A stretch of DNA of 64,000 nt from Microglena sp. YARC (taxonomy: Eukaryota > Chlorophyta > Chlorophyceae > Chlamydomonadales > Chlamydomonadaceae), in the NCBI GenBank assembly GCA_022414725.1, contig CM039464.1, forward strand, positions 29,913,358 to 29,977,357, read 5' to 3'. Position 1 is the stretch's first letter; each line of letters starts with the position of its first letter. Below the pieces are notes generated by a model. That model had not been told where the DNA came from, ran no database searches, and was given only the letters and a program-made list of their open reading frames with translations. Below are positions 12,401-22,500 of the stretch, one piece after another. Position numbers and translations under genes: made by a program.

Positions 12401-13397
12401 AATTTGGTCAATTGAAGTACCCTGCCACCTCACCCCACTCCCACCCATTCCACCCCACTCACTCCCACCCGCCTGCAGTCAAAGATAAAAAAGCAGTGTC
12501 ATCCTGGAACGATGGAACCCCCCTACCCCTACCCATCCATCCCACTCACACCACCCACCACCCCCACGCACACCCACACCACACCACACCCACACCACAC
12601 CACAACCACACCACACCACACCACACCACACCCACACCACACCCACCACACCACCCACTCCCACCCCACCCCAGCCCACTCACGTCCCACCCTGCCCTGC
12701 AGCCCAAAGAAAAAGAAGCAAGTCAACCTGGAAGACACAAGATGGAAATCCTTTAGACGAGGAAGCTTTGGAATGCTGAGATTGCTGATGATTGATGAGC
12801 GGAGGGGACGCTGAGGATATTCCCACCCCATTCTATCCCACCCCACCCCCTCCCACCCCACCCCACTCACACCCACCCCGCCCTGCAGCCAAAGAAAAAA
12901 CAGCATCGTCAACCTGGAATGACGCACGATGGAACCCCCCTACCCACCCCACTTCCACCCACTCCACCCCACTAACCCACTCCCACCCCACCCCCACCCA
13001 CTCCCACCCCTCCCCACTCCCACCCCACCCCACACCCACCCCACCCAGCCGCCCTGCAGCCAAAGAAAAAAGCATGTCACCCCTGGATGACGGACGACTG
13101 GAACCCCCTACCCACCCACTCCCACCCACTCCCACACTCCACCCCACTCACCCCACTCCCACCCCACCCCACCCCACTCCCAACCCAACCCAACTCACTC
13201 CACCCCACCCCACCTCACCCCCACACCCCACCCCACCTTGCAAGCCAAAGAAAAAGAAGCAAGTCAAGCTGGATGACGACGATGGAAATCCTTTAGACGA
13301 GGATGCTTTGGATGCTGAGATTGCTGATGTTGATGATGAGGAGGGCAGTGACGATGGGGGCTTTGATGACGAGACTGAAAGTAGTGACTGGGGATAG
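5384..13397 (+). CDS. Gene 1: unrecognised charged protein, C-terminal exons
   Basis: Five exons join in phase: 5384-5584, 6568-6649, 8746-8852, 10206-10298 and 13245-13397 (TAG). Acceptors are TTTGCAG, ACACAG, CTTGCAG, CTTGCAG and CTTGCAAG; donors are GTACGC, GTAAGA, GTGAGT and GTGCGT. Phases run 0, 1, 0, 0, which supports one transcript. They give 211 residues; the N-terminus lies upstream and was not found. The product is hydrophilic, with an E/K-rich first exon ([20 protein letters not shown]), a helical-looking middle, a basic PKKKKQ patch and an Asp/Glu-rich tail ending ESSDWG. There is no signal peptide or membrane segment. I do not recognise the family. Introns are 0.9-2.9 kb, microsatellite-rich and full of partial copies of the flanking exon edges. 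A hAT-like element sits in the last intron. Confidence 0.75.
5590..6567 (+). repeat. Array of exon-b acceptor edges in gene 1 intron 1
   Basis: Units of about 120-140 bp, with variable TGCT/TGCC/GCAT runs inside, each end in CTCTCCACACACAG or CTCTCCGCATGCAG followed by a few bases of exon b (ATCAAGAACCAGA, or AACAATAAT in one). Copies occur near 5920, 6043, 6184, 6319 and 6454, with the full exon at 6568. Each copy keeps an AG acceptor but loses the exon after about 13 bp. Confidence 0.85.
6668..7375 (+). repeat. (TCTG)n and (TATC)n tetranucleotide tracts
   Basis: About 700 bp of CTGT repeat with internal CTAT blocks lie directly after the exon b donor. The long Cys/Leu/Ser/Val frames here are repeat translations and not genes. 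Confidence 0.97.
7380..8745 (+). repeat. 118-bp array of exon-c acceptor edges in gene 1 intron 2
   Basis: Tandem units carry CACATGCTTGCAG, then the first 25-30 bp of exon c (AGACGATACAGGGTCAAGAA), then CTGTCTGTCTG and TTCATTTAAACA. Five units from about 7474 to 8060 are almost identical with exact 118-bp spacing. Later units (about 8204, 8325, 8461, 8602) diverge, and the intact exon follows at 8746. Each copy offers an AG acceptor in the same phase. Confidence 0.9.
9050..9146 (+). mobile_element. Dispersed repeat family A, copy 2
   Basis: Shares GACGAAGCCTGACACGTCAG, CTCGTAACTAACTGGCTTC and CACTTACCGCCAA with the copy at 32020-32165 (inverted). It is truncated before the terminal palindrome and runs into a GA microsatellite. 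It lies in intron 3 of gene 1. Confidence 0.7.
9156..9475 (+). repeat. (GA)n tracts with two copies of the exon-c donor end
   Basis: GA runs at 9156-9209 and about 9344-9418 are each followed by a degenerate copy of the last 53-55 bp of exon c (9211-9263 and 9421-9475). The copies keep the donors GTGAGT and GTGAGA. They read [18 protein letters not shown] and [18 protein letters not shown] against [17 protein letters not shown] in the parent exon. Confidence 0.85.
9560..9850 (+). repeat. Tandem repeat, about 42-44 bp, T-rich
   Basis: About six units with TTCCTTGTATATTTCATGGG or TTCCTTGTATATTCCGTGTG followed by ATTCCGTTTATTTTTTATT, inside intron 3 of gene 1. The Phe-rich frames are repeat artefacts. 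Confidence 0.85.
10022..10070 (+). pseudogene. Partial copy of gene 1 exon d
   Basis: After the acceptor ATCTGCAG it reads [17 protein letters not shown], which is exon d with an internal deletion of about 24 bp, and it then enters CCACCC repeat. The full exon follows at 10206. Confidence 0.8.
10299..11990 (+). repeat. GTGTTGTGTGGTG minisatellite with exon-d donor copies
   Basis: About 1.7 kb of GGTGTTGTGTGGTGAGGTGT and TTGCCAAATTGGTGTTG units in the last intron of gene 1. Two copies of the exon-d end (GACAAATTCAAG then GTGCGTTG) sit at about 10423-10449 and 10580-10606, each with an intact donor. The minisatellite core TTGCCAAATTGGTG itself looks like an amplification of the sequence just after the donor (GCGTTGCCAAATTGG). 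Confidence 0.9.
12226..12424. mobile_element. Short non-autonomous hAT-like transposon
   Basis: A 199-bp insertion interrupts a CCCACC minisatellite. Its ends are perfect 11-bp inverted repeats (CAGGGTACTTC / GAAGTACCCTG). It is flanked by an exact 8-bp duplication, CCACCTCA, at 12218-12225 and 12425-12432. Termini beginning CAGGG with an 8-bp target duplication are typical of the hAT superfamily. The interior is rich in GCGC hairpins and has no reading frame. A diverged relative lies at 52474-52681. The flank is itself repetitive, so the duplication could be partly coincidental. Confidence 0.85.
12478..13244 (+). repeat. Array of terminal-exon acceptor edges of gene 1 in CCCCAC minisatellite
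   Basis: CCACC/CCCAC minisatellite contains four partial copies of the start of the last exon, each after CTGCAG. They lie at about 12478, 12703, 12889 and 13061. The copy at 12703 is the longest (about 95 bp of exon similarity) and carries indels. The intact exon follows at 13245 with the altered acceptor TTGCAAG. All begin with a CCAAAGAAAAA-like, Lys-rich start. Confidence 0.85.
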
Positions 13398-13444
13398 TGA
13401 CACGATGCAAACAAAGCGTCGGGTTACTTCCGCGCCCAATGTGG

Positions 13445-14480
13445 TGAAAGGGGGTCAGAGGAAACAAGGCGGCTGAAGCTGCAAGAATACAGAGAATGTG
13501 CTGAAGATGTTGAGGTCAGTGGAATGAGGAGGTTGTTGGTGTGTGCGGGTGGTGTGTGTGCTGTGGGGGGGTGGGTGAGGGGGGTGCGTGTTGTGTGGGT
13601 GGGGGGGATGTGTGGGGTGGGGGTGAAGGGGTCGGAGGGTAACAAGGCTGCTGCAGCTGGGCCAAGATCTTCTCTACACAGACATGAGATCTGAATTGTT
13701 AAGGTCAGTGGGAAGGAGGAGGTTGGGTGGTTGGTTGGTGTGTGGTTGGGTGGAGTTGGGTGTAATTGGGTGGTGGGTGGTGTGTGTGTGTGTGGGTGTG
13801 TGTGTGTGTGGGGGGGGGGGGTGAAGGTCGGAGGAACATGGCTGGCTGCAGCTTGCTTAAGATTTACAAGAGAATTTGCTGAAGTGGTTGAAGGGTCAGT
13901 GGGTGTTAGGAGGTTGGGTGGTTGGGTGGGGTGTGGTTGGGTGGGTTGGGTGTGATTGGCTGGTGGTGGTGTGTGTGTGGGGGGGGGGGGAGAAGGGGTC
14001 GGGAGGGAACATGGCTGCTGCATGCTGCCAAATATACAGAAGAATTGTGCTGAAAGATGTTGAGGTCAGTGGGGTTAGGAGGTTGGGTGGTTGGGTGGGT
14101 TGGGTTTGGGTGGAGTTGGGTTGTGATTGGTGGTGGTGGTGTGTGTGTGTGGTGTGGGGGGGGGGGGGGGGTGAAGGGGGTCGGAGGGAACATGGCTGCT
14201 GCAGCTGCTAAGAATACAGAGAATGCTGCTGAAGATGTCGAGGTTCAGTAGGGGGCGGTAGGAGGTTGCCCGGGCGGTGGTTGGGTGGGGTGGGTGGCGG
14301 GTGGAGGGGGAATGTGGCTGGGGGCGGGGGGGGGGGGGGGGGAGGGGATTGTTGGTGTGTGTGTGTGTGTGTGTGTGGGGGGGGGGGCGGGGGGGAGGAT
14401 GGGGTCCAGAGGTAACTATGGCGGCTGCAGCCCTGCCCTAAGAATACAGAGAATGTGCTGAATGTTTAGGTGACGTCGGG
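13445..14480 (+). repeat. Six-copy array of a possible first exon (MAAAAA...) with donor
   Basis: Units of about 180 bp have G/T-rich spacers around a conserved block. The block runs from GGGTCGGAGGGAACATGGC through AAGAATACAGAGAATG and GAAGATGTTGAG to GTCAGTGGG. The copy at 14193 reads MAAAAAKNTENAAEDVE before the possible donor. Other copies near 13452, 13632, 13835, 14010 and 14413 carry indels or lose the ATG. A first coding exon ending at GAG with donor GTCAGT is plausible. Only the coding look and the array pattern support it, and no downstream exon could be joined in phase. Confidence 0.55.
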
Positions 14481-14489
14481 AGGAAGGCA

Positions 14490-15565
14490 GGTTGGGTGTG
14501 TGGGTTGAGCCGTGGGAGGGAGGGAGGGACGGAAAGACACACAAGTGGGGAGTGGGGGAGACGAGGGAGGTGAGGACGAGAGGGAGTTAGCGGCAGGGAT
14601 GGAGGGAGGGGAGAGGGAGGGGGGGAAGTGTGTTTGTGTTTGTGTGTGTCTGTGTGTGGGGGGGGGGGAGGGGGGGGGGGGGGGCCGACACCGTCTCAAT
14701 AAACAATTACATCACCTTCCTAACATCATCCTTAAGATACGAACAGAGCATCTAAGCCAAGGGGAGAGGGAGGCGAGCGGGAAGGAGGGAGGGAGGGCAG
14801 GAGGGAGCACGGAGGAGAGTGTGGGGCGATAGGGTGCTGTTTGTGTGTTGTCGTGTTGGGGGCGGCGGGGGGGGCGGGAGGGAAGCCGAGAGAGAGGGAG
14901 CGAGAAGAGAAGTGAACATCAAGCATATCAATGAAACAAGTAAATCACCTCTTACCTCCAGCCTTTTCATCATGAACAAGAAGTATCCAATCAAGGGGCG
15001 GAGGATGCCGGGGGAGAGGGGCAGGGGGACGCGAGAGGGAGGGAGGGGAAGAGCGGTGGGGTGGGGTGGGGGGAGAGAGGCGGAGGCGAGGGGGAAGGCA
15101 GGGGAGAGGGGCAGGAGGGAGAGATAGGGAAGGAGAAAGGGAGGGAGGATGAGGAGATGGGGGACAGGGCCACGAGGGAGCAGAGGGAAGGAGAAGGGAG
15201 GGAGGGAGAGGAGGGAGAGGGCTGGGGGAGATGGTGCGGGGGGGGCGGAGAGTAGGGGCAGGGATGGATGAATGGGGGGAGGGAGCCGAGCGAGGGCAGG
15301 CAGAGAGAAAGATTGAGGAGGGGGAGAGGGGGAGGGAGGGGAGGGAGGCGGCGCGGGGAGAGGGGCAGGATGAGGGGGAGAGGTTGGGGGGAGAGTGGGG
15401 TTGGTGGGGGCCGAAGGGTAGAGGATGGGAGGGGGAGGGTAGAGATGGACAGAGAGGCGAGTAGAGGAGGCGAAAGGTGGAGGGAGAGAGCGAGCGAGAG
15501 GGAAAAACACGAGTATCGAGATGAACCAAGCTAAATCACTTTCCTAACCCTCCACCTTGGCATTG
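14490..15565 (+). repeat. Purine-rich G/A tract up to the assembly gap
   Basis: About 1 kb of almost continuous GGGAGG/GAGAGG on the plus strand. Short mixed blocks near 14695-14755, 14920-14995 and 15505-15565 share AAATCACCTT-type sequence, and these three blocks look like copies of one exon edge. The Pro/Ser-rich frames on the opposite strand reflect base composition only. Confidence 0.85.
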
Positions 15566-16565
15566 NNNNNNNNNNNNNNNNNNNNNNNNNNNNNNNNNNN
15601 NNNNNNNNNNNNNNNNNNNNNNNNNNNNNNNNNNNNNNNNNNNNNNNNNNNNNNNNNNNNNNNNNNNNNNNNNNNNNNNNNNNNNNNNNNNNNNNNNNNN
15701 NNNNNNNNNNNNNNNNNNNNNNNNNNNNNNNNNNNNNNNNNNNNNNNNNNNNNNNNNNNNNNNNNNNNNNNNNNNNNNNNNNNNNNNNNNNNNNNNNNNN
15801 NNNNNNNNNNNNNNNNNNNNNNNNNNNNNNNNNNNNNNNNNNNNNNNNNNNNNNNNNNNNNNNNNNNNNNNNNNNNNNNNNNNNNNNNNNNNNNNNNNNN
15901 NNNNNNNNNNNNNNNNNNNNNNNNNNNNNNNNNNNNNNNNNNNNNNNNNNNNNNNNNNNNNNNNNNNNNNNNNNNNNNNNNNNNNNNNNNNNNNNNNNNN
16001 NNNNNNNNNNNNNNNNNNNNNNNNNNNNNNNNNNNNNNNNNNNNNNNNNNNNNNNNNNNNNNNNNNNNNNNNNNNNNNNNNNNNNNNNNNNNNNNNNNNN
16101 NNNNNNNNNNNNNNNNNNNNNNNNNNNNNNNNNNNNNNNNNNNNNNNNNNNNNNNNNNNNNNNNNNNNNNNNNNNNNNNNNNNNNNNNNNNNNNNNNNNN
16201 NNNNNNNNNNNNNNNNNNNNNNNNNNNNNNNNNNNNNNNNNNNNNNNNNNNNNNNNNNNNNNNNNNNNNNNNNNNNNNNNNNNNNNNNNNNNNNNNNNNN
16301 NNNNNNNNNNNNNNNNNNNNNNNNNNNNNNNNNNNNNNNNNNNNNNNNNNNNNNNNNNNNNNNNNNNNNNNNNNNNNNNNNNNNNNNNNNNNNNNNNNNN
16401 NNNNNNNNNNNNNNNNNNNNNNNNNNNNNNNNNNNNNNNNNNNNNNNNNNNNNNNNNNNNNNNNNNNNNNNNNNNNNNNNNNNNNNNNNNNNNNNNNNNN
16501 NNNNNNNNNNNNNNNNNNNNNNNNNNNNNNNNNNNNNNNNNNNNNNNNNNNNNNNNNNNNNNNNN
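15566..16565. other. Assembly gap of exactly 1000 N
   Basis: A round-number run of N, so it is probably a scaffold gap of unknown or nominal size. The open frame running through it has no meaning. Confidence 0.99.
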
Positions 16566-19500
16566 AGAGAGATAATATTACTAGTGATGCTGCCTGCGCA
16601 GTTTGGTGTTACATTGGTAGTATAGTCAACAAAGGTGCTGGTGTGTGTGATAACAGATGGGTATACATGGTCACTGTGTATTACGTGTGCTGGCCTGCGC
16701 AGTTTGTGTTACCGATTAGAGGATAATAATATGAACATAGTGCCTGTGTACGTTGTTATGGGGGGCCATGATGGGTATCAATGTATGTGTTTAACTGTGT
16801 GCGCTGCGCGTCTTGTGTTAAAATTGGCTATATATCACAGGGTGCTTGCGTCTGTTTGTGATAAAAACAGATCGGGTATCGATGTTCAATGTTGTATTGT
16901 GTGTGCCTGGCAGTTTGTGTACTCATTGGAATATAAAACAGGTGATTAGCGTCTGTTGTGAAAATAAGGGCAAATAAAGGTATTTAGTCAATCAACGTGT
17001 ATTACTGTGTGCTGCCTGCGCAGATTGTGTTATTGGGAATATCAACAGGTGACTGTGTTGTTGTGATACAAGATGGTATCATATGTTGATTATGTGTGTG
17101 CTGGCAGTTTGTGTTACATGTAATCATATCAAGCAGTGCACAATTGCGTATGTCTGTGTATACAGATAGGGTATCATGTCACTGTTATTACTCCGTGTGC
17201 TGCCTGCGCAGTTTGTGTTAACGTTGGCATTGATATCGACATGTGCTGTGTCTGTGTGATACCAGAATGGGTATATGTATGTGTATTACTGTAGTGCTGC
17301 TGGCAGTTTGTGTAACATTGCATATATAATCAACAGGTGATGCGTATGTTGGATACCAGATGGGTATATGTCTACGTGTATTACTGTGTGCGCCTCGCAG
17401 TTTGTGTTTACCATGTGTATATATATCACAGGTGTTGCGTCTGTTGCTGATACCAGATGGGTATTCATAGTAACTGTATTATGTGTTGTGCTGGCAGTTT
17501 AGTGTTACCATTGGCATATCATATGACATGTGCCTGTGTTCTGTTGTATACAGATGGGTGGTCATGTCACTTGTGTACTATGTGTGTGCCTTCGCAGTTT
17601 GTGTTTAAAATTGGCATACTTATAAAGGATGCTTTGCAGCTGTTGTGATACAATGGGTATCAGTCACTGGTGCTTATTCTGGTGCTGCTGGAATCGTTGT
17701 TACCGCGCCAGGGGCACAATTGGAAGCGCTCATATAACGTACGTGAATGCGTACTTTCGCTTGACACACAATGGGGACTAATATGATCAATGCTGTAGTT
17801 ACTGTGTTGTGACTATAGCGGCGAGAGTTTGATGTATTACTTTTTGGACATCTATCTTAAATCCTAACAGGTGATGTGATTGCGATTATTCATCAGTAGG
17901 AATGCGGTATCATTATTATCTTGTGTAGTATCACATTTGTGGCATCAATGTTTGGGTGAGTGGGAGGAGCTGTCATTACTTTTGTAGACGCGTTTGTGTT
18001 TATCTATATTGAGCTATAGTCAGTTAATTTCAGAGGTGCTGTGTTATATGTGTGATACAAGACGACGGTAGGACCATGTTATGGCTTGATTATAAATTAA
18101 CTGGTGGCGCCTGCGCGTTGGTCTGTTATATTATTTGGATCTATATATCTTAATTTTGACGAGATATTATGCCTGTGACTCTACGCTTGTGTATTGACCC
18201 AGATGGTATATTACATGATTCTCAAAAAAAATTTCTTCCACTGTGGTAAACTGTGTGCTGCCTGCGCATTTTGTGTTACAGTGTGCATATCAATCAAAGT
18301 GCTTGCGTCTGTTGTGAATATTGCCAAGATGGGTTAATCATGTCACTGGTGTATTTAACTGTTTGCTGCCTGCGCAGTTTGTGTGTTAATGTGCATATCA
18401 TATTCAACAGGTGCGTTGCGTCGGTGTTGGTGATACCAATGGGTATCATGTCACGGTATTACTTGTGTGCTCGCGCAATTGTGTTATTACATTGCATATG
18501 TTCAATCGACATGTGCCTGTCTGTTGTGATACCTAATGGTGTCATGCACTGTGTATACGTGTGCTGCCCTTCGCAGTTTTGTGTTTATAGATTGGCATAT
18601 CATATTTCAAACAGGTGCGTGTCCGTCTGTTAGTGAAACCAGATGGTTATCATGTCACTTTGTATTACTGTTTGCCGCCTGCGCAGTTGTGTTACCTAAT
18701 TGGCATATATCACAGTCAACAGGTGGCGTCTGTTGTTGATACCAGATGGGTACATGTCAACTGTGTATTATGTGTGCTGCCTGCTGCGCAGTTTGTGTAC
18801 ACGATTGGCATTATTCATATCAACAGGTTGCTTGCGTCTGGTGGTGATACCAGATGGTATCATTCATTGTGCTTACTTGTTGCTGCCTCGTCGCAGGTGT
18901 GTACCATTGGGCATATCATGAATCAACAGTGTTGCTGTTGTGATACCAGATGGGTATCATGTCACCGTGTGATTATTACTGTGTGGCTGCCTGCGCAGTT
19001 TTGTGTTACTAATTGGCATATCATATCGTGACATGCTTGCGTCTGTTGTGATACCAGATGGGTATCATGTCACTGTGTATTACTGTGTGCTGCCTGCGCA
19101 GTTTGTGTTACCATTGGCATATCATTTATCAACAGGTTGCTTGCGTCTGTTGTGATACCAGATGGGTATCAATGTACTGTGTATTACTGTGTGCTTGCCT
19201 GCGCAGTTTTGTGTCCACCATTGGCATATCATATCAACAGTGCCTGTGTCTGTTGTGATGACCAGATGGGTATCATGTCAACGTGTATTACTGTGTGCTG
19301 CCTGCGCAGTTTGTGTTACCATTGGCATAATCAATCGACATGTGCTGTTCGTCTGTTTGTTATACCAATGGGTATCATGAATGTGTGTTATTACTGTGTG
19401 CTGCCGTGCGCAGTTGTGTTAAATCTGGCATATACATATCAACAGGTGCTTGCGTCTGTTGTGATTACAGATGGGATATCATGTCAAACTGTGTATTACT

Positions 19501-22500
19501 GTGTGTCTGCCTGAACTGCGCAGTTTGTGTGTTACCATTGGATATTCATGTATCGACATGGGCTTCTGTTGTTATATGTCCTAGATGGGTAGTCAGTCAT
19601 GTCTGTGTATAACGTGTGTCTGCTGCGCAGTTGTGTTAATTGGGCAAGTAACTCGATCAGATCAGGTCTGTCTGTGTGATAACAGATGGGTATGATGTCA
19701 TTGTGTAATTCATGGGTGTATGCCGCGAGTTTGTGTTCATGTGCTTATATCAAGTGTTGCGTTGTTGTGATACAGAATACTGTGTATACTGGTGTGCTGA
19801 AGTTTGGCTGTTACTTGCATATCATGCTACATGTGCTGTGTCTTTGTGATAACAGATGGGTATGCATGTCAAATTATGTGACATGGCGGAGTTTGTGTTA
19901 CATTGATTCGGAATCACTAAAGGTGATTGCGCTGTTTGATTACAAGTTTGGGTACATGTAATGTGTATTATGTGTGCTGCCTTCGAAGTTGTGTTACAGT
20001 GATATCATATCAACAGGTGCTTGCGTCTGTTGTGATTCAGATGGGTATTATGTCACCGTGTATTACTGTGTGGCTGCCCTGCGCAGTTTGTGTTACCATT
20101 GGCAATCATATCAACAGGTGCCTTGTCTGTTGTGATACCAATGGGTATCATGTCACTCGTGATTATGTTGCTGCCTGCGCAGTTTGTGTTACCATTGGCA
20201 TATCATATCAACATGTGCCTGTGTCTTGTTGTGATACCAGATGGGTATCATGTCAACTGTGTATTACTGTGTGCTGCCTGCGCAGTTTGTGTTACCATGG
20301 CATATCATATCAACAGGTGCTTGCGTCTGTTGTGATACCAGATGGGTATCATGTACTGTGTATTACTGTGTGCTGCCTGCGCAGTTGTGTTACCATTGGC
20401 ATATCATATCGACATGTGCCTGTGGTCTGTTTGTGATACCAGAGTGGGTATCATGTCACTGTGTATTACTGTGTGCTGCTGCGCAGTTTGTGTGTACAAA
20501 TCATATCAATCAACAGGTGCTTGCGTGTCTGTTGTGATACCAGATGGGTATCATGTCATGTCACTGTGTATTACTGTGTGCTGCCTGCGCAGTTTGTGTT
20601 CATTGGCCTAATTTGGCATATCACATCAACAGGTGCTTGCGTGTCTGTTTGATATACAGATGGGTATCTGTCACGAGTGGGTGTAATTTACTGTGTGTGC
20701 CTGAGCAGTTTGTGTTACCATTGGCAATATATATCACACAGTGCCTGTGTCTGTTGTGATACCAGATGGGTATCATGTCACTGTGTATTACTGTGTGCTG
20801 CCTGCGCATTTGTGTTAACGAATTGGCATATCATATCAGGTGGTGCGTCTGTTGTGATACCGAGATGGGTATCATGTCACTGTGTATTACGTGTGCTGCC
20901 TTGCATCGTTTTGTGTTACCATTGGCATATCATATCGTACATACAGTGCCTGTGTTGTTGTCGATAACCCAGACTGGGTATAGCATGTCACTGTGTATTA
21001 CTGTGTGCTGCATGCGCAGTTTGATGTTACATTGACATATCAAATAACTAATCAACAGGGTGTCTTGCCAGGTGACAGGTGTCTGTTGTGATTACCCAGA
21101 TGGCGTATCATGTCACTGTTGTATTACTGTGTGCTGCCGTTGCGCAGTTTGGTGTACATTGGCATATATCATAATCAAGCAGGTGCTGTGGCGCGTTGTG
21201 AATACCAGGTTGGTTATTCAGCAACTGTGTATTACTGGTTGCTGCCCTGGCTGCAGTTTGTGTGTACTGTTGGCAATCAGAATCAACTAGGTGTTCTGTT
21301 GGATACCAGGATGGGTATCATGTTCCTAGTGTATTACTAACTAGTGTGCTGCAGTTGTGTGTTAAATATTGGTCATATTCATAGACAAACGGAAGGTGCT
21401 TGAGTCTGTTGTGATACCAGATGGGTGATCGATGTCACGTGTATTGACTGTGTGCCTGCCTGCGTGCAGTTTGGTGGTTACCTAATTGGCAATCGAGATC
21501 AACAGGTGCTGCGTCTGTTGTGAAATGACCAGATTATCATTGTCACTTGTGTATTACTGGTGTTGCTGGCTGCGCATAGTTTGTGTTTAGACCAATGTGG
21601 CTATGTCCAATCAACAGGTGCCTGTTGTCTGTGTGAATACTGGGTATCAATTTCAACTGTGTATTACTTGGTGTGCTGCCTGCGGCGAGTTTGGTGTAGC
21701 AGTTTTGGCATTATTTCATATTGTGCGCTGTGTCTGTTGTGAATACCAGATGGTTGTATCATTCACGTTGTATTACGGCTGCTTGGCCCTCGCAAGTTGG
21801 TTACCATTGGGCATATCATATTCACATGTCCGTGTCTGGTTGATAACCAGATGGTATACATGTCACTGTTAATGACTGTGCTCGCTGCGCAGTTTGTGTT
21901 ACATTGGCATATTTCTATTATCGACATTTGCTCTGTTTGTGATGAGACCCGTAGATGGGTATCATGGAATGTCCACGTTGTTATTACGTGTGCTGGCCTT
22001 GCGCAGTGTTGTTTACCATTGGCTTATCAGATCTAACAAGGTGCTTGCGTCTTGTTTGTTGATACCAGATGGGTGTGCTGCCCTGGTATACTTGTGTGCT
22101 GCCTGCCGCAGGTTTGGTTACCGATTGGCATCAGATAACAGGTGCTTTGGTTAGTTGTGATACGATGGGTTCATGTCACTGTGTGTATGTGACTGTGTGT
22201 GCTGCGCAAGTTTGTGTTAATTCCCATTGGCATTCATATCAACAATTGGTGCCTGTGTCTGTTGTGATGATTGGGTATCATGTCACTTGTGTATTATCTG
22301 TGTGCTGCCTGCGCAGTTTGTGGTTACCATTGGCATATCATATCAAACATGGCCTGTGTTCTGTTGTGATACCAGATGGGTATCATGTCACTGTGTATTA
22401 CTGTGTGCTGCTGCGCAGTTTGTGTTACCATGGCATATCATAGTCAACATGGTGTGTGCTCTGTTGTGGATACGAGATGTATCGATGTCTGTGTTGATGT

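Noticed and set aside
15557..16726. 389-codon frame across the gap
   Set aside because: Almost entirely unknown bases.
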